Positions 52,068-60,688 of a stretch of 64,000 nt of DNA are shown in pieces. The stretch is from Palleronia sediminis. Its GTDB lineage: Bacteria; Pseudomonadota; Alphaproteobacteria; Rhodobacterales; Rhodobacteraceae. The notes under the pieces were generated by a model, which made no database searches, was not told where the DNA came from, and worked only from the letters and a program-made list of their open reading frames with translations. The position numbers were made by a program, and so were the translations under genes. The stretch lies in assembly GCF_004358695.1 (NCBI RefSeq), contig NZ_SNAA01000017.1, forward strand, positions 1 to 64,000. The letters run 5' to 3'. Position 1 is the stretch's first letter. The number at the start of each line of letters is the position of its first letter.

Positions 52068-53375
52068 GTGAACATCCCGACCGATCCCGGCTTTGCCCCC
52101 GCTGCGCCCAGGACGACCGAGGCGCTTGGCCTGTCCCCGGTTCTCGTGACCGATATCCTGCTCAAGACTATGTTCCGCACCGGCGCAGAAACCGCGCCCG
52201 AGATCGCGCGGCGCATCTGCCTGACGCGCGCCCTGACCCAGACGCTGATCGACGCGGCCCGCACCGCGGCCCTGCTCGAGGCGACCGGGACGCTTCATGC
52301 CGGGGGCAGCGGCGAGATGGGGTTCCGGCTGTCGGATGCGGGGCGCAAGCGGGCGCAGGATGCGCTGGCCCAGTCCGAGTATTTCGGCCCCATGCCGGTG
52401 CCGATGGCCGTCTATGCCGAGCAGGTCAAACGCCAGTCGCTGCGCAACATGGCCCTGACGCGGCCGCAGCTCACCCGCGCGATGGGCCATCTGATCCTGC
52501 CGCCGTCGCTGATCGACCAGCTCGGGCCCGCGGTCGGATCGGGCAAGTCGATCCTGATGTACGGCCCGCCCGGCAACGGCAAATCGTCGATCTCGAACGG
52601 GATCCGCGATGCGCTGGGCGACCGGATCTACGTGCCCCACGCCATCGAATATGGCGGCCAGATCATCAGCGTCTATGACCCTATCGTGCACAGCGCAGCC
52701 GAAGAGACCGCCGACGACCCCACGTCGCTGCGCTGCACGCCGCGCCACGATGCGCGCTACATCCGCTGCGACCGCCCCACCGTGGTGACGGGGGGCGAGC
52801 TCAAGCTCGACATGCTCGACCTCGTGTTCAACCCGGTGTCGCGCACCTACCAGGCGCCGCTTCAGCTCAAATCGACGGGGGGCGTATTCATCGTCGACGA
52901 CCTCGGGCGGCAGGCCGATCCCCCGCAGGCGCTCATCAATCGGTGGATCGTCCCGCTGGAGGAGGGAAAGGACATTCTTGCCCTTCAATCGGGCGAAAAA
53001 TTTGAGGTTCCGTTCGATACGCTCGTGATTTTCTCTACGAATTTCCACCCCGAAAAGATCTTCGACAAGGCGGCGCTGAGGCGGATCGCCTACAAGGTCA
53101 GGATCGACGGCCCCTCGCGCGAGGATTTCCTTAAGATCTTTGCCCTCGTGGCCAAGAGAAAGGGGATGCCGCTGAACGAGGCCGCGCTGGTTCACCTGCT
53201 CAAGGTGAAATACCCGACCATCGGCAACGTCTACGCGAATTATCAGCCCGTGTTCCTGATCGACCAGATGCTTTCGATTTGCGCGTTCGAGGGGATTGCG
53301 CCGCAGATGTCGCCCGAACTGATCGACCGCGCCTGGGCCAACCTGTTCGTCGAGGAGTGCGAGGTCGAACACTAG
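52068..53375 (+). CDS. AAA+ ATPase associated with tad loci
   Basis: The 435-aa protein has an N-terminal winged-helix-like domain (about 15-110, SPVLVTDILLKTMFRTGAET and GEMGFRLSDAGRKRAQDAL). The AAA+ core carries Walker A YGPPGNGKSSISNGI, Walker B GGVFIVDDLGRQADPP and sensor-1 LVIFSTNFHPEKIF. The substrate-facing loop region contains RCTPRHDARYIRCDRP. GTG at 52068 is the likely start, with GGAGG about 12 nt upstream. It is divergent from the GT-C-like gene and is found next to tad genes in other Rhodobacterales. Its substrate is unknown; a role in unfolding or remodelling pilus parts is inferred. A hairpin follows. Confidence 0.85.
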   Translation: MNIPTDPGFAPAAPRTTEALGLSPVLVTDILLKTMFRTGAETAPEIARRICLTRALTQTLIDAARTAALLEATGTLHAGGSGEMGFRLSDAGRKRAQDALAQSEYFGPMPVPMAVYAEQVKRQSLRNMALTRPQLTRAMGHLILPPSLIDQLGPAVGSGKSILMYGPPGNGKSSISNGIRDALGDRIYVPHAIEYGGQIISVYDPIVHSAAEETADDPTSLRCTPRHDARYIRCDRPTVVTGGELKLDMLDLVFNPVSRTYQAPLQLKSTGGVFIVDDLGRQADPPQALINRWIVPLEEGKDILALQSGEKFEVPFDTLVIFSTNFHPEKIFDKAALRRIAYKVRIDGPSREDFLKIFALVAKRKGMPLNEAALVHLLKVKYPTIGNVYANYQPVFLIDQMLSICAFEGIAPQMSPELIDRAWANLFVEECEVEH

Positions 53376-53400
53376 CCCCGCGCGCGCCATCGGGTCGCAC

Positions 53401-53427
53401 CCCGCCGCCCTCGCCAAGGGTGGCGGG
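53401..53427 (+). terminator. Hairpin after the AAA+ gene
   Basis: CCCGCCGCCCT pairs with AGGGTGGCGGG (one G-U pair) around a 5-nt loop, 25 bp after the AAA+ stop and 38 bp before the MarR gene. There is no T-tract. It probably separates the two transcripts. Confidence 0.55.
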
Positions 53428-53465
53428 CGATTGCCAAACTGGTTTCGTTTCGCTATCAGTTCGGC

Positions 53466-54065
53466 ATGGCTGATACGCTTCACACCCCTGACCGGATCGC
53501 GCAGCTTCTGGTTCATCTCGGCCGCGCGGCGCGGTGCGAAACCTCGGGCTCGGACCTGACGGCGGCGCAATGGACCTGTCTGCGGTTCTTTGCCCATGCC
53601 AATCGCAGCACCCGCACGCCATCGGCCTTTGCCAGCTTTCAGGCCACGACGCGCGGCACCGCCTCGCAGATCGTAAAATCGCTCGAACGGCAGGGGCTCG
53701 TTACGCGCAGGCCCTCGGCCCGCGACGGGCGCAGCGTCTGTTTCGACCTCAGCCCCCTCGGGCAGGCGATGCTCGAACGCGACCCGCTGGGCGATCTCGT
53801 GGGCGTGATCGACATTCTCGACCGGGCCGAGCGGGATCGGTTTCTCGCGACCCTGTCTCGGCTCAGCTCGGCGCTTGCGGTGCGGCGCGACGGACCCGCC
53901 TTTGGCACCTGCGCCGATTGCGGCCATTTCGGAACCTCGGGCAACGGCGCCTATTGCGCCTGCATGGCGGCCGAACTGGCCGAAGCCGATATCGTCAAAC
54001 TTTGTGCAAGTTACACGCCGACCCCAGGGCCGGCATCGGAAGGAGAGCGCGATGGCGCAGCCTGA
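53466..54065 (+). CDS. MarR regulator with C-terminal cysteine cluster
   Basis: Residues 1-145 are a MarR winged helix: LTAAQWTCLRFFAHA, TRGTASQIVKSLERQGLVTR (recognition helix) and RRPSARDGRSVCFDLSPLG (wing). Residues 146-180 add Cys149-x2-Cys152, Cys164-x-Cys166 and Cys180 in GTCADCGHFG and YCACMAAEL, a pattern able to bind zinc or an Fe-S cluster. The gene overlaps mrp by 14 bp, so it heads an operon of Fe-S biogenesis genes and NorEF-like proteins. It probably autoregulates this operon in response to Fe-S or nitrosative status; this is inference. Confidence 0.88.
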   Translation: MADTLHTPDRIAQLLVHLGRAARCETSGSDLTAAQWTCLRFFAHANRSTRTPSAFASFQATTRGTASQIVKSLERQGLVTRRPSARDGRSVCFDLSPLGQAMLERDPLGDLVGVIDILDRAERDRFLATLSRLSSALAVRRDGPAFGTCADCGHFGTSGNGAYCACMAAELAEADIVKLCASYTPTPGPASEGERDGAA

Positions 54066-55218
54066 CCCCCAAACAGCCCCCCGCATGATCGCCATCAGCA
54101 GCGGCAAGGGCGGCGTCGGAAAATCCACCGTGACCGCGAATATCGCCGTCGCCATGGCCGATGCCGGCCTGTCGGTGGGCGTGGTCGATGCCGATATCTA
54201 CGGCCCCTCGATCCCGCGAATGCTGGGCGTCTCGACCGACAAGCCGGCCATGTCGCCCGACGGCAAGGTGATCCCGGCACAGGCCCACGGGGTCAAGGTC
54301 ATCTCGATGGCGATGCTGACCGATGACGACAAGCCCGCCATCCTGCGCGGCCCGATGGTGACGAAATACCTCCAGATGTTCGTGCGCCAGGTCGATTGGG
54401 GACAGCTCGACGTCATGCTGCTCGACCTGCCGCCCGGCACCGGTGACATCCAGTTGACGCTGGCGCAGGCTTTCCCGCTGACCGGCGCGGTGGTCGTCAG
54501 CACGCCGCAGGATGTCAGCCTCAAGATCGCCCGCCGCGGGCTGCGCATGATGGAGCAGGTGAATGTCCCGATCCTCGGCGTGATCGAGAACATGAGCGGC
54601 TTTACCTGCCCGGATTGCGGCAGCGTCACGCATATCTTTCACCAGGGCGGCGGCGCGGCCATCGCGGACGAGATCGGCGTGGCCTTTCTAGGCGCCGTCC
54701 CGCTCGACCCCACAGTCGTGGATTGCGGGGATGATGGCCGGCCGCTGGTCCGTGCCGCGCCCAGCAGCCCGGCCGCGCAGGCCTATCGCGACATCGCGCG
54801 CGCCCTGGCCGCGGGCAAGGACCACATGGCGGGGATCGCGACGCCCTTTGCCTGGACGCTGGCCGACGGCGCCGGCAAACCCGCCCCCGCCGCGCCCCTG
54901 ACCGACGGGCCGCGCGACCGCCTCGTCGCGATCGACCATGACGACGGGGCGCTGGTGCTCGACTGGGCCGACGGGTCGCGGCAGCGCCTCGCCGACAGGG
55001 ATCTTCGGCTGGCCTGCACCTGTGCCAAGTGCCGCGACGAGATGACCGGCAAGCGGTTGCTCGACCCCGCGAACGTGCCGCTCGACCTGTCGCTCCTGCG
55101 GGTGTGGAGCGTCGGGAACTACGCCCTGGGCATGACCTTCAGCGACGGGCACGAATCGGGGATCTACCCGTTCGGCGCCCTTCGCGAGATGGCCGGAACG
55201 GAGCTGGAGGATGTCTGA
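54052..55218 (+). CDS. mrp: Mrp/ApbC Fe-S carrier ATPase with C-terminal DUF971
   Basis: The 388-aa protein starts after AAGGAG with the deviant Walker A GKGGVGKS (18-25), DADIYGPSIPRMLGV, the Mrp switch region LLDLPPGTGD and the cluster-binding Cys186-x2-Cys189 in FTCPDCGSV. It lacks the usual N-terminal MIP18/DUF59 domain. Residues from about 290 form a DUF971 (GBBH-like N) domain with LACTCAKCRDEMTGKRLL, adding three cysteines. Mrp proteins transfer Fe-S clusters to apo-proteins. It is coupled to the MarR gene upstream and to the Nfu fusion downstream (8-bp overlap). Confidence 0.92.
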   Translation: MAQPDPQTAPRMIAISSGKGGVGKSTVTANIAVAMADAGLSVGVVDADIYGPSIPRMLGVSTDKPAMSPDGKVIPAQAHGVKVISMAMLTDDDKPAILRGPMVTKYLQMFVRQVDWGQLDVMLLDLPPGTGDIQLTLAQAFPLTGAVVVSTPQDVSLKIARRGLRMMEQVNVPILGVIENMSGFTCPDCGSVTHIFHQGGGAAIADEIGVAFLGAVPLDPTVVDCGDDGRPLVRAAPSSPAAQAYRDIARALAAGKDHMAGIATPFAWTLADGAGKPAPAAPLTDGPRDRLVAIDHDDGALVLDWADGSRQRLADRDLRLACTCAKCRDEMTGKRLLDPANVPLDLSLLRVWSVGNYALGMTFSDGHESGIYPFGALREMAGTELEDV

Positions 55219-56473
55219 CAGCGCCACGCGCCTGCGTATCCGGGCCCAAGGCTCGGCCGGCGATGACAGCGTCATGGGCTTCGTGCTGGACGAGCCGGTA
55301 CAGGACGGGCGCTCGGCCCGGTTCGAGGCGCCCGGCGACGCGCCGCTGGCCCGCGCCCTGTTCGAGCTTGGCGGCGTCTGCCGGATCGAGGTCACAGGCG
55401 CGACGATCTGGGTGAAAAAGACCGACGCGGTCGCGTGGACGGCGCTGAAACCCGCCATCGCGGCCGCGATCCGGACCGTCATGGCCGAAACCGATGCGCC
55501 GTTGGGGAATGCCCCGGGCGGCGCGCCCGACCCCGATGCCGAGCTCTTTCACGAGGTTCAGGATCTGCTGAACCGCCAGGTGAACCCCGCCGTCGCCGCG
55601 CATGGCGGGCATATCTCGGTCGAGCGTGTCGAGGGCGATACCGTCTTTCTGCGCATGTCGGGCGGCTGTCAGGGCTGCGCCGCCTCGGCCGCGACCCTGC
55701 GCCAGGGGGTCGAGCGGATGCTGCGCGCCGCCCTGCCCCGGATCGGTGAGATCGTCGACTTGACCGACCACGACGCGGGCGACAGCCCCTTCTACACCCG
55801 CGACGAAGGGCCGTCGCCGATGCTGAACCGCCCTGTTCCGGCGGATGTGATCGCGTGGGAGGACGGGCGGATCACCGTCGATCCGGCCTATCTCGCGCCG
55901 CGTCTCGGGCTGAGCCCCGAGGCCCTGCGCGCGGGGTTGCAGAACGGCGATGTCGTCGGCGTGACCGAGGCGGGCGAGGGCCGCGATGCAGGCAAGACGC
56001 GGATCGTCCTGCGCAGCGCGCACCGCGCCTGGGCGGCCGAGATCGGCCCCGATGGCAGCGCCCGCGAGGTGCCGCCGCCGCGCGCCGCCGCCGTCTCGGC
56101 CGGCGCCCAGGACGACCTTGCCGCCCGCGTCCGCGCCCATCTCGAGGCCCTGCCGATGGACGCGGCGCCGATCACCTATGGCGCGCTCGCCCGCGGGCTG
56201 GAGCTCTGGACGCCCGGCTCGGTGGCCAAGGTCACGCGCGCGCTCGAGACGACGATGCGCGAGGACGCCGCCGCGGGGCGCCCCTTTGTCGCCGCACGCG
56301 CGGTCAGTCGCGGGCGCGACGGCCTGCCCGGTCCGGGCTATTTCACGCTGGCCCGCGCCCTGCTGCGCGGCCAGCGCGAGGGCGAGACCGAGGCCGAGGC
56401 GCATGCGGCCGAATTGCGGTGGCTGGCCGACGCGACGGACACCCTTGCGGAGCGGCGCCAAAGCGGGGCATGA
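55211..56473 (+). CDS. Multidomain Nfu-type Fe-S scaffold protein
   Basis: The 420-aa protein reads as four parts. Residues 1-85 are an Nfu N-terminal domain (FVLDEPVQDGRSARFEAPGD, VTGATIWVKKTD). Residues 105-170 are the NifU-like domain with the cluster-binding Cys153-x2-Cys156 in SGGCQGCAAS. Residues 205-285 resemble DUF6522 (IAWEDGRITVDPAYLAPRLG). Residues 300-395 are a small helical domain with ITYGALARGLELW and GRPFVAARAVSRGRDGLPG, which I cannot name. Nfu proteins deliver [4Fe-4S] clusters. It overlaps mrp by 8 bp and precedes norE-like by 42 bp. Confidence 0.88.
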   Translation: MSDSATRLRIRAQGSAGDDSVMGFVLDEPVQDGRSARFEAPGDAPLARALFELGGVCRIEVTGATIWVKKTDAVAWTALKPAIAAAIRTVMAETDAPLGNAPGGAPDPDAELFHEVQDLLNRQVNPAVAAHGGHISVERVEGDTVFLRMSGGCQGCAASAATLRQGVERMLRAALPRIGEIVDLTDHDAGDSPFYTRDEGPSPMLNRPVPADVIAWEDGRITVDPAYLAPRLGLSPEALRAGLQNGDVVGVTEAGEGRDAGKTRIVLRSAHRAWAAEIGPDGSAREVPPPRAAAVSAGAQDDLAARVRAHLEALPMDAAPITYGALARGLELWTPGSVAKVTRALETTMREDAAAGRPFVAARAVSRGRDGLPGPGYFTLARALLRGQREGETEAEAHAAELRWLADATDTLAERRQSGA

Positions 56474-56515
56474 CCCCGGCCAGCGGTGCGCCCGCGTCAA
56501 CGAAAGGCCCGCGCC

Positions 56516-57064
56516 ATGAGGCAGCCGCACGCGTCCGACGAACTTCCCGGCGAATTGCTGATGTGGATCCTGATCGTCAGCGAACTGGCGGTATTCGCCG
56601 CCGGGCTTGCCGTGTTCCTGTCGGTGCGGATCACCGACCCCGAAGGGTTCGCGCAGGCGCAGGACATGCTCGACCGCCGGGCGGCGGGGATCAATACCGT
56701 GGTCCTCATCACCAGCGGCTTTCTGGCGGCGATGGCCTACCGGATGCGGCAACTGGGCCAAAGGGGCAAGGCGCGGCTCCTGCTGATTTCGGCGGCGCTG
56801 CTGGGCGTGCTGTTCCTCTGGATCAAGGGGGCCGAGTTCGCGTCGAAATCCGCGGCCGGCATCGTCTGGGACACGCATCCGTTCTTTAACTTCTACTTCC
56901 TGCTGACCGGGTTCCACGCGGCCCATGTCGCGGCGGGGGTCGTTCTTCTGCCGCTGGTGGCCTGGCGCGACACCGTCGAGAATATCGAGGACGCGACGGC
57001 CTTCTGGCACATGGTCGACCTGGTCTGGGTGCTGCTTTTCCCCGTGATCTACCTGCTGCGATGA
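56516..57064 (+). CDS. norE: NorE-like (cytochrome oxidase subunit III family) protein
   Basis: The 182-aa protein has five membrane helices and the heme-copper-oxidase subunit III pattern of NorE: LPGELLMWILIVSELAVFAAGL near the start, then FNFYFLLTGFHAAHVAAG and FWHMVDLVWVLLFPVIYLL. NorE and NorF are accessory to nitric oxide reductase in denitrifiers. No norCBQD genes are in this window. It is coupled to the next gene by ATGA and follows the Fe-S genes by 42 bp. Confidence 0.85.
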   Translation: MRQPHASDELPGELLMWILIVSELAVFAAGLAVFLSVRITDPEGFAQAQDMLDRRAAGINTVVLITSGFLAAMAYRMRQLGQRGKARLLLISAALLGVLFLWIKGAEFASKSAAGIVWDTHPFFNFYFLLTGFHAAHVAAGVVLLPLVAWRDTVENIEDATAFWHMVDLVWVLLFPVIYLLR

Positions 57065-57330
57065 CCGAACGGGCGCTCTATATCGCGTGGGCGACCCTGA
57101 TCGCGCTGAGCCTCGGATCGACGGCGCTGGCCGCATCGGGGCTCTGGGTGCATTGGCCGGTGGCCTCGGGGGTCGCCGTGCTGGTCCTGGCCTGGTGGAA
57201 GGCCCGCATCATCCTCGCGCGGTATCTGGGGCTCGACGCGGCGCCCGCATGGCGGCGGCGGTTCGATTTCGGGTTGGGATGTCTCTGCGTGCTGATGCTG
57301 GGGCTCTATCTTGCGCCGCTGGCGATGTGA
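57061..57330 (+). CDS. norF: NorF-like small membrane protein
   Basis: The 89-aa protein has three membrane helices (about 5-25, 30-50, 68-86) with the family segment VLVLAWWKARIILARYLGL, the K-x-R-x-I-x-x-x-Y/F-L-G pattern of NorF and caa3 oxidase subunit IV proteins. The ATG overlaps the norE-like stop by 4 bp. The pair is probably one functional unit that supports a heme-copper reductase or oxidase encoded elsewhere. Confidence 0.8.
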   Translation: MTERALYIAWATLIALSLGSTALAASGLWVHWPVASGVAVLVLAWWKARIILARYLGLDAAPAWRRRFDFGLGCLCVLMLGLYLAPLAM

Positions 57331-57434
57331 TCGCGGCGTCATGTGACGCGATGCCTCGGCCCTTTGACGGCCAGATCGCAGGGAGGGGCTTTGGGCACCT
57401 GTCGGATCGCGCCGGCACGCATTAGATCGGGGCC

Positions 57435-59879
57435 ATGACCGCCCTGCCCCCCCCATTTGCCGACTGGTTCGCCACGCGCGGCTGGACCGTCCACCCCCAC
57501 CAGCAAGAGATGCTCGAACGCGCACACGAGCCGGCGACGCTGATGATCGCGCCCACCGGTGGCGGCAAGACGCTCGCAGGCTTCCTGCCCACCCTGATCG
57601 AGCTTGCCGAGGGGCGCCATGACGGCCTGCACACGCTCTATGTCTCGCCGCTCAAGGCGTTGGCCGCCGATATCCGGCGCAACCTGACCACGCCCGTCAC
57701 CGAGATGGGCCTGCCCATACGGATCGAGGACCGTACCGGCGACAGTTCGGCCACGACACGCCGACGCCAGCGCGCCGATCCGCCGCATATCCTGCTGACC
57801 ACCCCCGAAAGCCTCGCGCTGCTGATTTCCTACGAGGACGCGCCCCGCATCTTTGCCGGGCTGCAACGGATCGTCGTCGACGAGATCCATGCGTTGGCGG
57901 AATCCAAGCGCGGGGACCAGTTGATGCTGGCGCTCTCGCGGCTTCAGGCGATGGTGCCCGGCCTGCGCCGGGTCGGGCTGTCGGCCACGGTCGAGGACCC
58001 CGCGGCCATCGCCGCCTTTCTCGCGCGCCATCCCGACCCCTGCGGCATCCTGTTCGCCGATCCCGGCCCCGACCCGGATATCGCGATGCTCGAGACCGAC
58101 GCGGCACCGCCCTGGGCGGGGGGCGGCGGGCGCTATGCCGTGCCGGCCGTTCTCGATCAGGTCGCAAGGCACCGCACGACGCTGATCTTTCACAATACCC
58201 GCGCACAGGCCGAGCTGTTCTTTCACGAGGTCTGGCTGCAGAACGAGGGCGCCCTGCCCATCGGCATCCATCACGGCGCCCTGTCGCGCGAGCAGCGCAC
58301 GCGGGTCGAGGCGGCGATGGTCGCGGGACAGCTGCGCGCGATCGTCTGCACCGGATCGCTCGATCTCGGGATCGACTGGGGCGATGTCGACCTGGTGATC
58401 CAGATCGGCGCGCCCAAGAACGTCAAACGCCTCGTCCAGCGGATCGGCCGGGCGAACCACCGCTACAACGCGCCGTCCAAGGCGCTCTTGGTGCCCGCGA
58501 ACCGTTTTGAAGTGGTCGAATGCCTCGCCGCGCTCGAGGCGGTCAAGGCGCGCGACCTGGACGGTGAGCCGCGCGGGCCGGGACCGCGTGACGTATTGTG
58601 CCAGCATATCCTGATCCGCGCCGCCTCGGGGCCATTCCGCGCCGACGACCTGTTTGCCGAGGTCACGAGCGCGGGCAGCTACGCGAGCCTCGGCCGCGCA
58701 GACTTCGATGCCTGTCTCGATTTCGTGGCGACCGGCGGCTATGCGCTGCGTCGCTATGACCAATGGCAGCGGCTGATGCAGGTCGATGGCCTGTGGCGGC
58801 TGCGCGATCCGCGCGGCACGCAGCGGATCCGTCAGAATATCGGCACGATCATGGATACCGACCTCGTCAAGGTGAGGCTCAAGAACCGACGCGGCGGGAT
58901 GCCCCTGGGCGAAGTGGAGGAAGGTTTCGCCGCCACCCTGTCGCCGGGCGACACCTTCCTGATCGGGGGCGAGATCGTGCGCTACGAGAACCTGCGCGAA
59001 ATGGTGGTCGAGGTCACGCGCCGCCCCGAGAAACCGCCCCGCATCGCGACCTTCATGGGCACGAAATTCGCCACCTCGACCCAGCTTTCGCAGCGCATCC
59101 TCGAGATGTTCCGGCAGGACGACTGGCCCGAGCTGCCGCCCGCCACGCGCGACTGGCTTCGCCTGCAACGCGCGCGCTCGCGCCTACCGCAGGCCGACCG
59201 GCTGCTGGTCGAGAGCTTTCCGTTCGGCGGCCGGGCCTTTACCTGCGTCTACGGGTTCGCCGGGCGCAACGCCATGCAGACGCTGGGGCTGCTCGTCACC
59301 GCGCGGATGGAGGCCGAGGGGCTCGACCCGCTGGGTTTCGTCGCGACCGATTACGCCACGCTGATCTGGGGGCTGCGCGCGCTGGAGGATCCCGCGCCGC
59401 TATTCTCGGGGCCCGATCTGCGCGCGGGTTTCGAGACCTGGTTGGCGGGCAACGCGGTGATGAAACGGACCTTCAAACAGGTTGCCGTGATTTCGGGGCT
59501 GATCGACAGGCAGACCCGCGGGCAACGCAAGAGCGGCCGGCAGGCGGCGTTCTCGGCCGATATCCTCTACGACACGCTGCGGAAATACGACCCCGACCAT
59601 CTGCTGCTCGAGATCACCCGCCAGGAGGCGTTGCGCGGGCTGGTCGATTTCGGCCGCATCGAAGAGATGCTGGCCCGCGTTTCGGGGCGGATCGACCATG
59701 TCCGCTGCGACCGGCCCACCCCGCTCGCCGCGCCCCTGTTTCTCGAGGCGGGCCGCGTGCCGGTCGAGGGCGCGGGGACCGAGCGGCTGCTGGCGACCGA
59801 GGCGCAGCGCCTGATGGATGCCGCCGGGCTGGAGATCGACCCGGCCGAGGCCGGACGCCGCTGGCGCGCGCCGTTCTGA
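57435..59879 (+). CDS. Ligase-associated DEXH-box helicase (Lhr-like)
   Basis: The 814-aa superfamily 2 helicase has motif I APTGGGKTLAG, motif II VDEIHALAESKRGDQ (DEIH), motif III GLSATVEDP, motif V GSLDLGIDWGDVD and motif VI QRIGRANHR, followed by the Lhr winged-helix and C-terminal domains. This 800-aa class is the ligase-associated DNA damage response helicase, encoded with an ATP-dependent ligase, the PdeM nuclease and an Exo-like protein. Here PdeM follows 95 bp later; the ligase and exonuclease are not in the window. Confidence 0.94.
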   Translation: MTALPPPFADWFATRGWTVHPHQQEMLERAHEPATLMIAPTGGGKTLAGFLPTLIELAEGRHDGLHTLYVSPLKALAADIRRNLTTPVTEMGLPIRIEDRTGDSSATTRRRQRADPPHILLTTPESLALLISYEDAPRIFAGLQRIVVDEIHALAESKRGDQLMLALSRLQAMVPGLRRVGLSATVEDPAAIAAFLARHPDPCGILFADPGPDPDIAMLETDAAPPWAGGGGRYAVPAVLDQVARHRTTLIFHNTRAQAELFFHEVWLQNEGALPIGIHHGALSREQRTRVEAAMVAGQLRAIVCTGSLDLGIDWGDVDLVIQIGAPKNVKRLVQRIGRANHRYNAPSKALLVPANRFEVVECLAALEAVKARDLDGEPRGPGPRDVLCQHILIRAASGPFRADDLFAEVTSAGSYASLGRADFDACLDFVATGGYALRRYDQWQRLMQVDGLWRLRDPRGTQRIRQNIGTIMDTDLVKVRLKNRRGGMPLGEVEEGFAATLSPGDTFLIGGEIVRYENLREMVVEVTRRPEKPPRIATFMGTKFATSTQLSQRILEMFRQDDWPELPPATRDWLRLQRARSRLPQADRLLVESFPFGGRAFTCVYGFAGRNAMQTLGLLVTARMEAEGLDPLGFVATDYATLIWGLRALEDPAPLFSGPDLRAGFETWLAGNAVMKRTFKQVAVISGLIDRQTRGQRKSGRQAAFSADILYDTLRKYDPDHLLLEITRQEALRGLVDFGRIEEMLARVSGRIDHVRCDRPTPLAAPLFLEAGRVPVEGAGTERLLATEAQRLMDAAGLEIDPAEAGRRWRAPF

Positions 59880-59974
59880 ACGGGGCACTCGGGGTCGGCG
59901 GCAGCGATCGGGTATTTGGAAAGAGAAGAGGGGGCCGCTTGCGCGGATTCGCCCTGCTGCGCTAGGAACACAGG

Positions 59975-60670
59975 ATGAACGCACTCGATTTCGACTTTGC
60001 CGGAGAGCGGCTGACCGCGCGCGGCACCGGTGCGCTGTGGTGGGCGGCGCGGCGGTGCCTTGTCGTGGCGGATCTGCACCTCGGCAAGGCCGAGCGTTTT
60101 GCCCGCAAGGGTCGTGCGCAGCTTCCTCCTTACGAGATCGCGGACACGCTGGCGCGTTTGCTGGGCGAGATCAAGGAGCTTGGGCCCGAGATCGTGGTGG
60201 CGTTGGGCGATTCCTTCGATGACGACGCGGCGCGTGATGCGCTGAGCGCGGCCGAGCGTGCGGAACTGGCGGATCTGGTCGGAGGCCGCCGTTGGGTGTG
60301 GATCGCGGGCAATCACGATCCCGGCGGTAGCGATCCGGGCGGTGAAACAGTGGAATCGTGCGAGGAAACAGTGGAATCGTGCGAGCTGGGTCGCATCGTC
60401 TTTCGCCATATCGCCACGCCCTGCGGCGTGGGCGAGGTATCGGGACATTACCACCCCAAGCTCGGCCTCGGGCTGGGGGGCAAGCGCGTCTCGCGGCGGT
60501 GTTTCGTGACCAATGGCGCGCGGCTGATCCTGCCGGCCTTCGGCACCTTTACCGGTGGGCTCGACTGCACGGCGCCACCGATCCGCGCGGTCATGGGCGA
60601 TCAGGCACGCGCGATCCTCACGGGGCCGCATCCCTGCATGGTGCCGGTGCCGCGTCTGGCGCGGGCCTAG
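59975..60670 (+). CDS. pdeM: Ligase-associated endonuclease PdeM
   Basis: This metallophosphoesterase (231 aa) has the metal motifs VVADLHLGKAERFARKG, ALGDSFDD, AGNHDP and SGHYHPK. PdeM works with the helicase, a ligase and an exonuclease in DNA repair. Residues 124-137 are a perfect tandem ETVESCE-ETVESCE, produced by a 21-bp duplication right after the GNHDP metal loop. The insertion lies in a variable loop and should not break the fold. AGGA-type bases precede the ATG. Confidence 0.93.
   Translation: MNALDFDFAGERLTARGTGALWWAARRCLVVADLHLGKAERFARKGRAQLPPYEIADTLARLLGEIKELGPEIVVALGDSFDDDAARDALSAAERAELADLVGGRRWVWIAGNHDPGGSDPGGETVESCEETVESCELGRIVFRHIATPCGVGEVSGHYHPKLGLGLGGKRVSRRCFVTNGARLILPAFGTFTGGLDCTAPPIRAVMGDQARAILTGPHPCMVPVPRLARA
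60344..60385 (+). repeat. Perfect 21-bp tandem duplication inside pdeM
   Basis: A 21-bp unit encoding Glu-Thr-Val-Glu-Ser-Cys-Glu (60344-60364) is followed directly by an identical copy (60365-60385). It is in frame, so the protein simply gains seven residues. The zero divergence suggests a recent slippage event or strain-specific variation. Confidence 0.85.
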
Positions 60671-60688
60671 TTGTAAGGGAAAGAGAGG

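Noticed and set aside
51987-54155. 722-codon minus-strand frame opposite the AAA+ and MarR genes
   Set aside because: It is antisense to genes with clear motifs and strong start sites. Its own composition is shadow-like.
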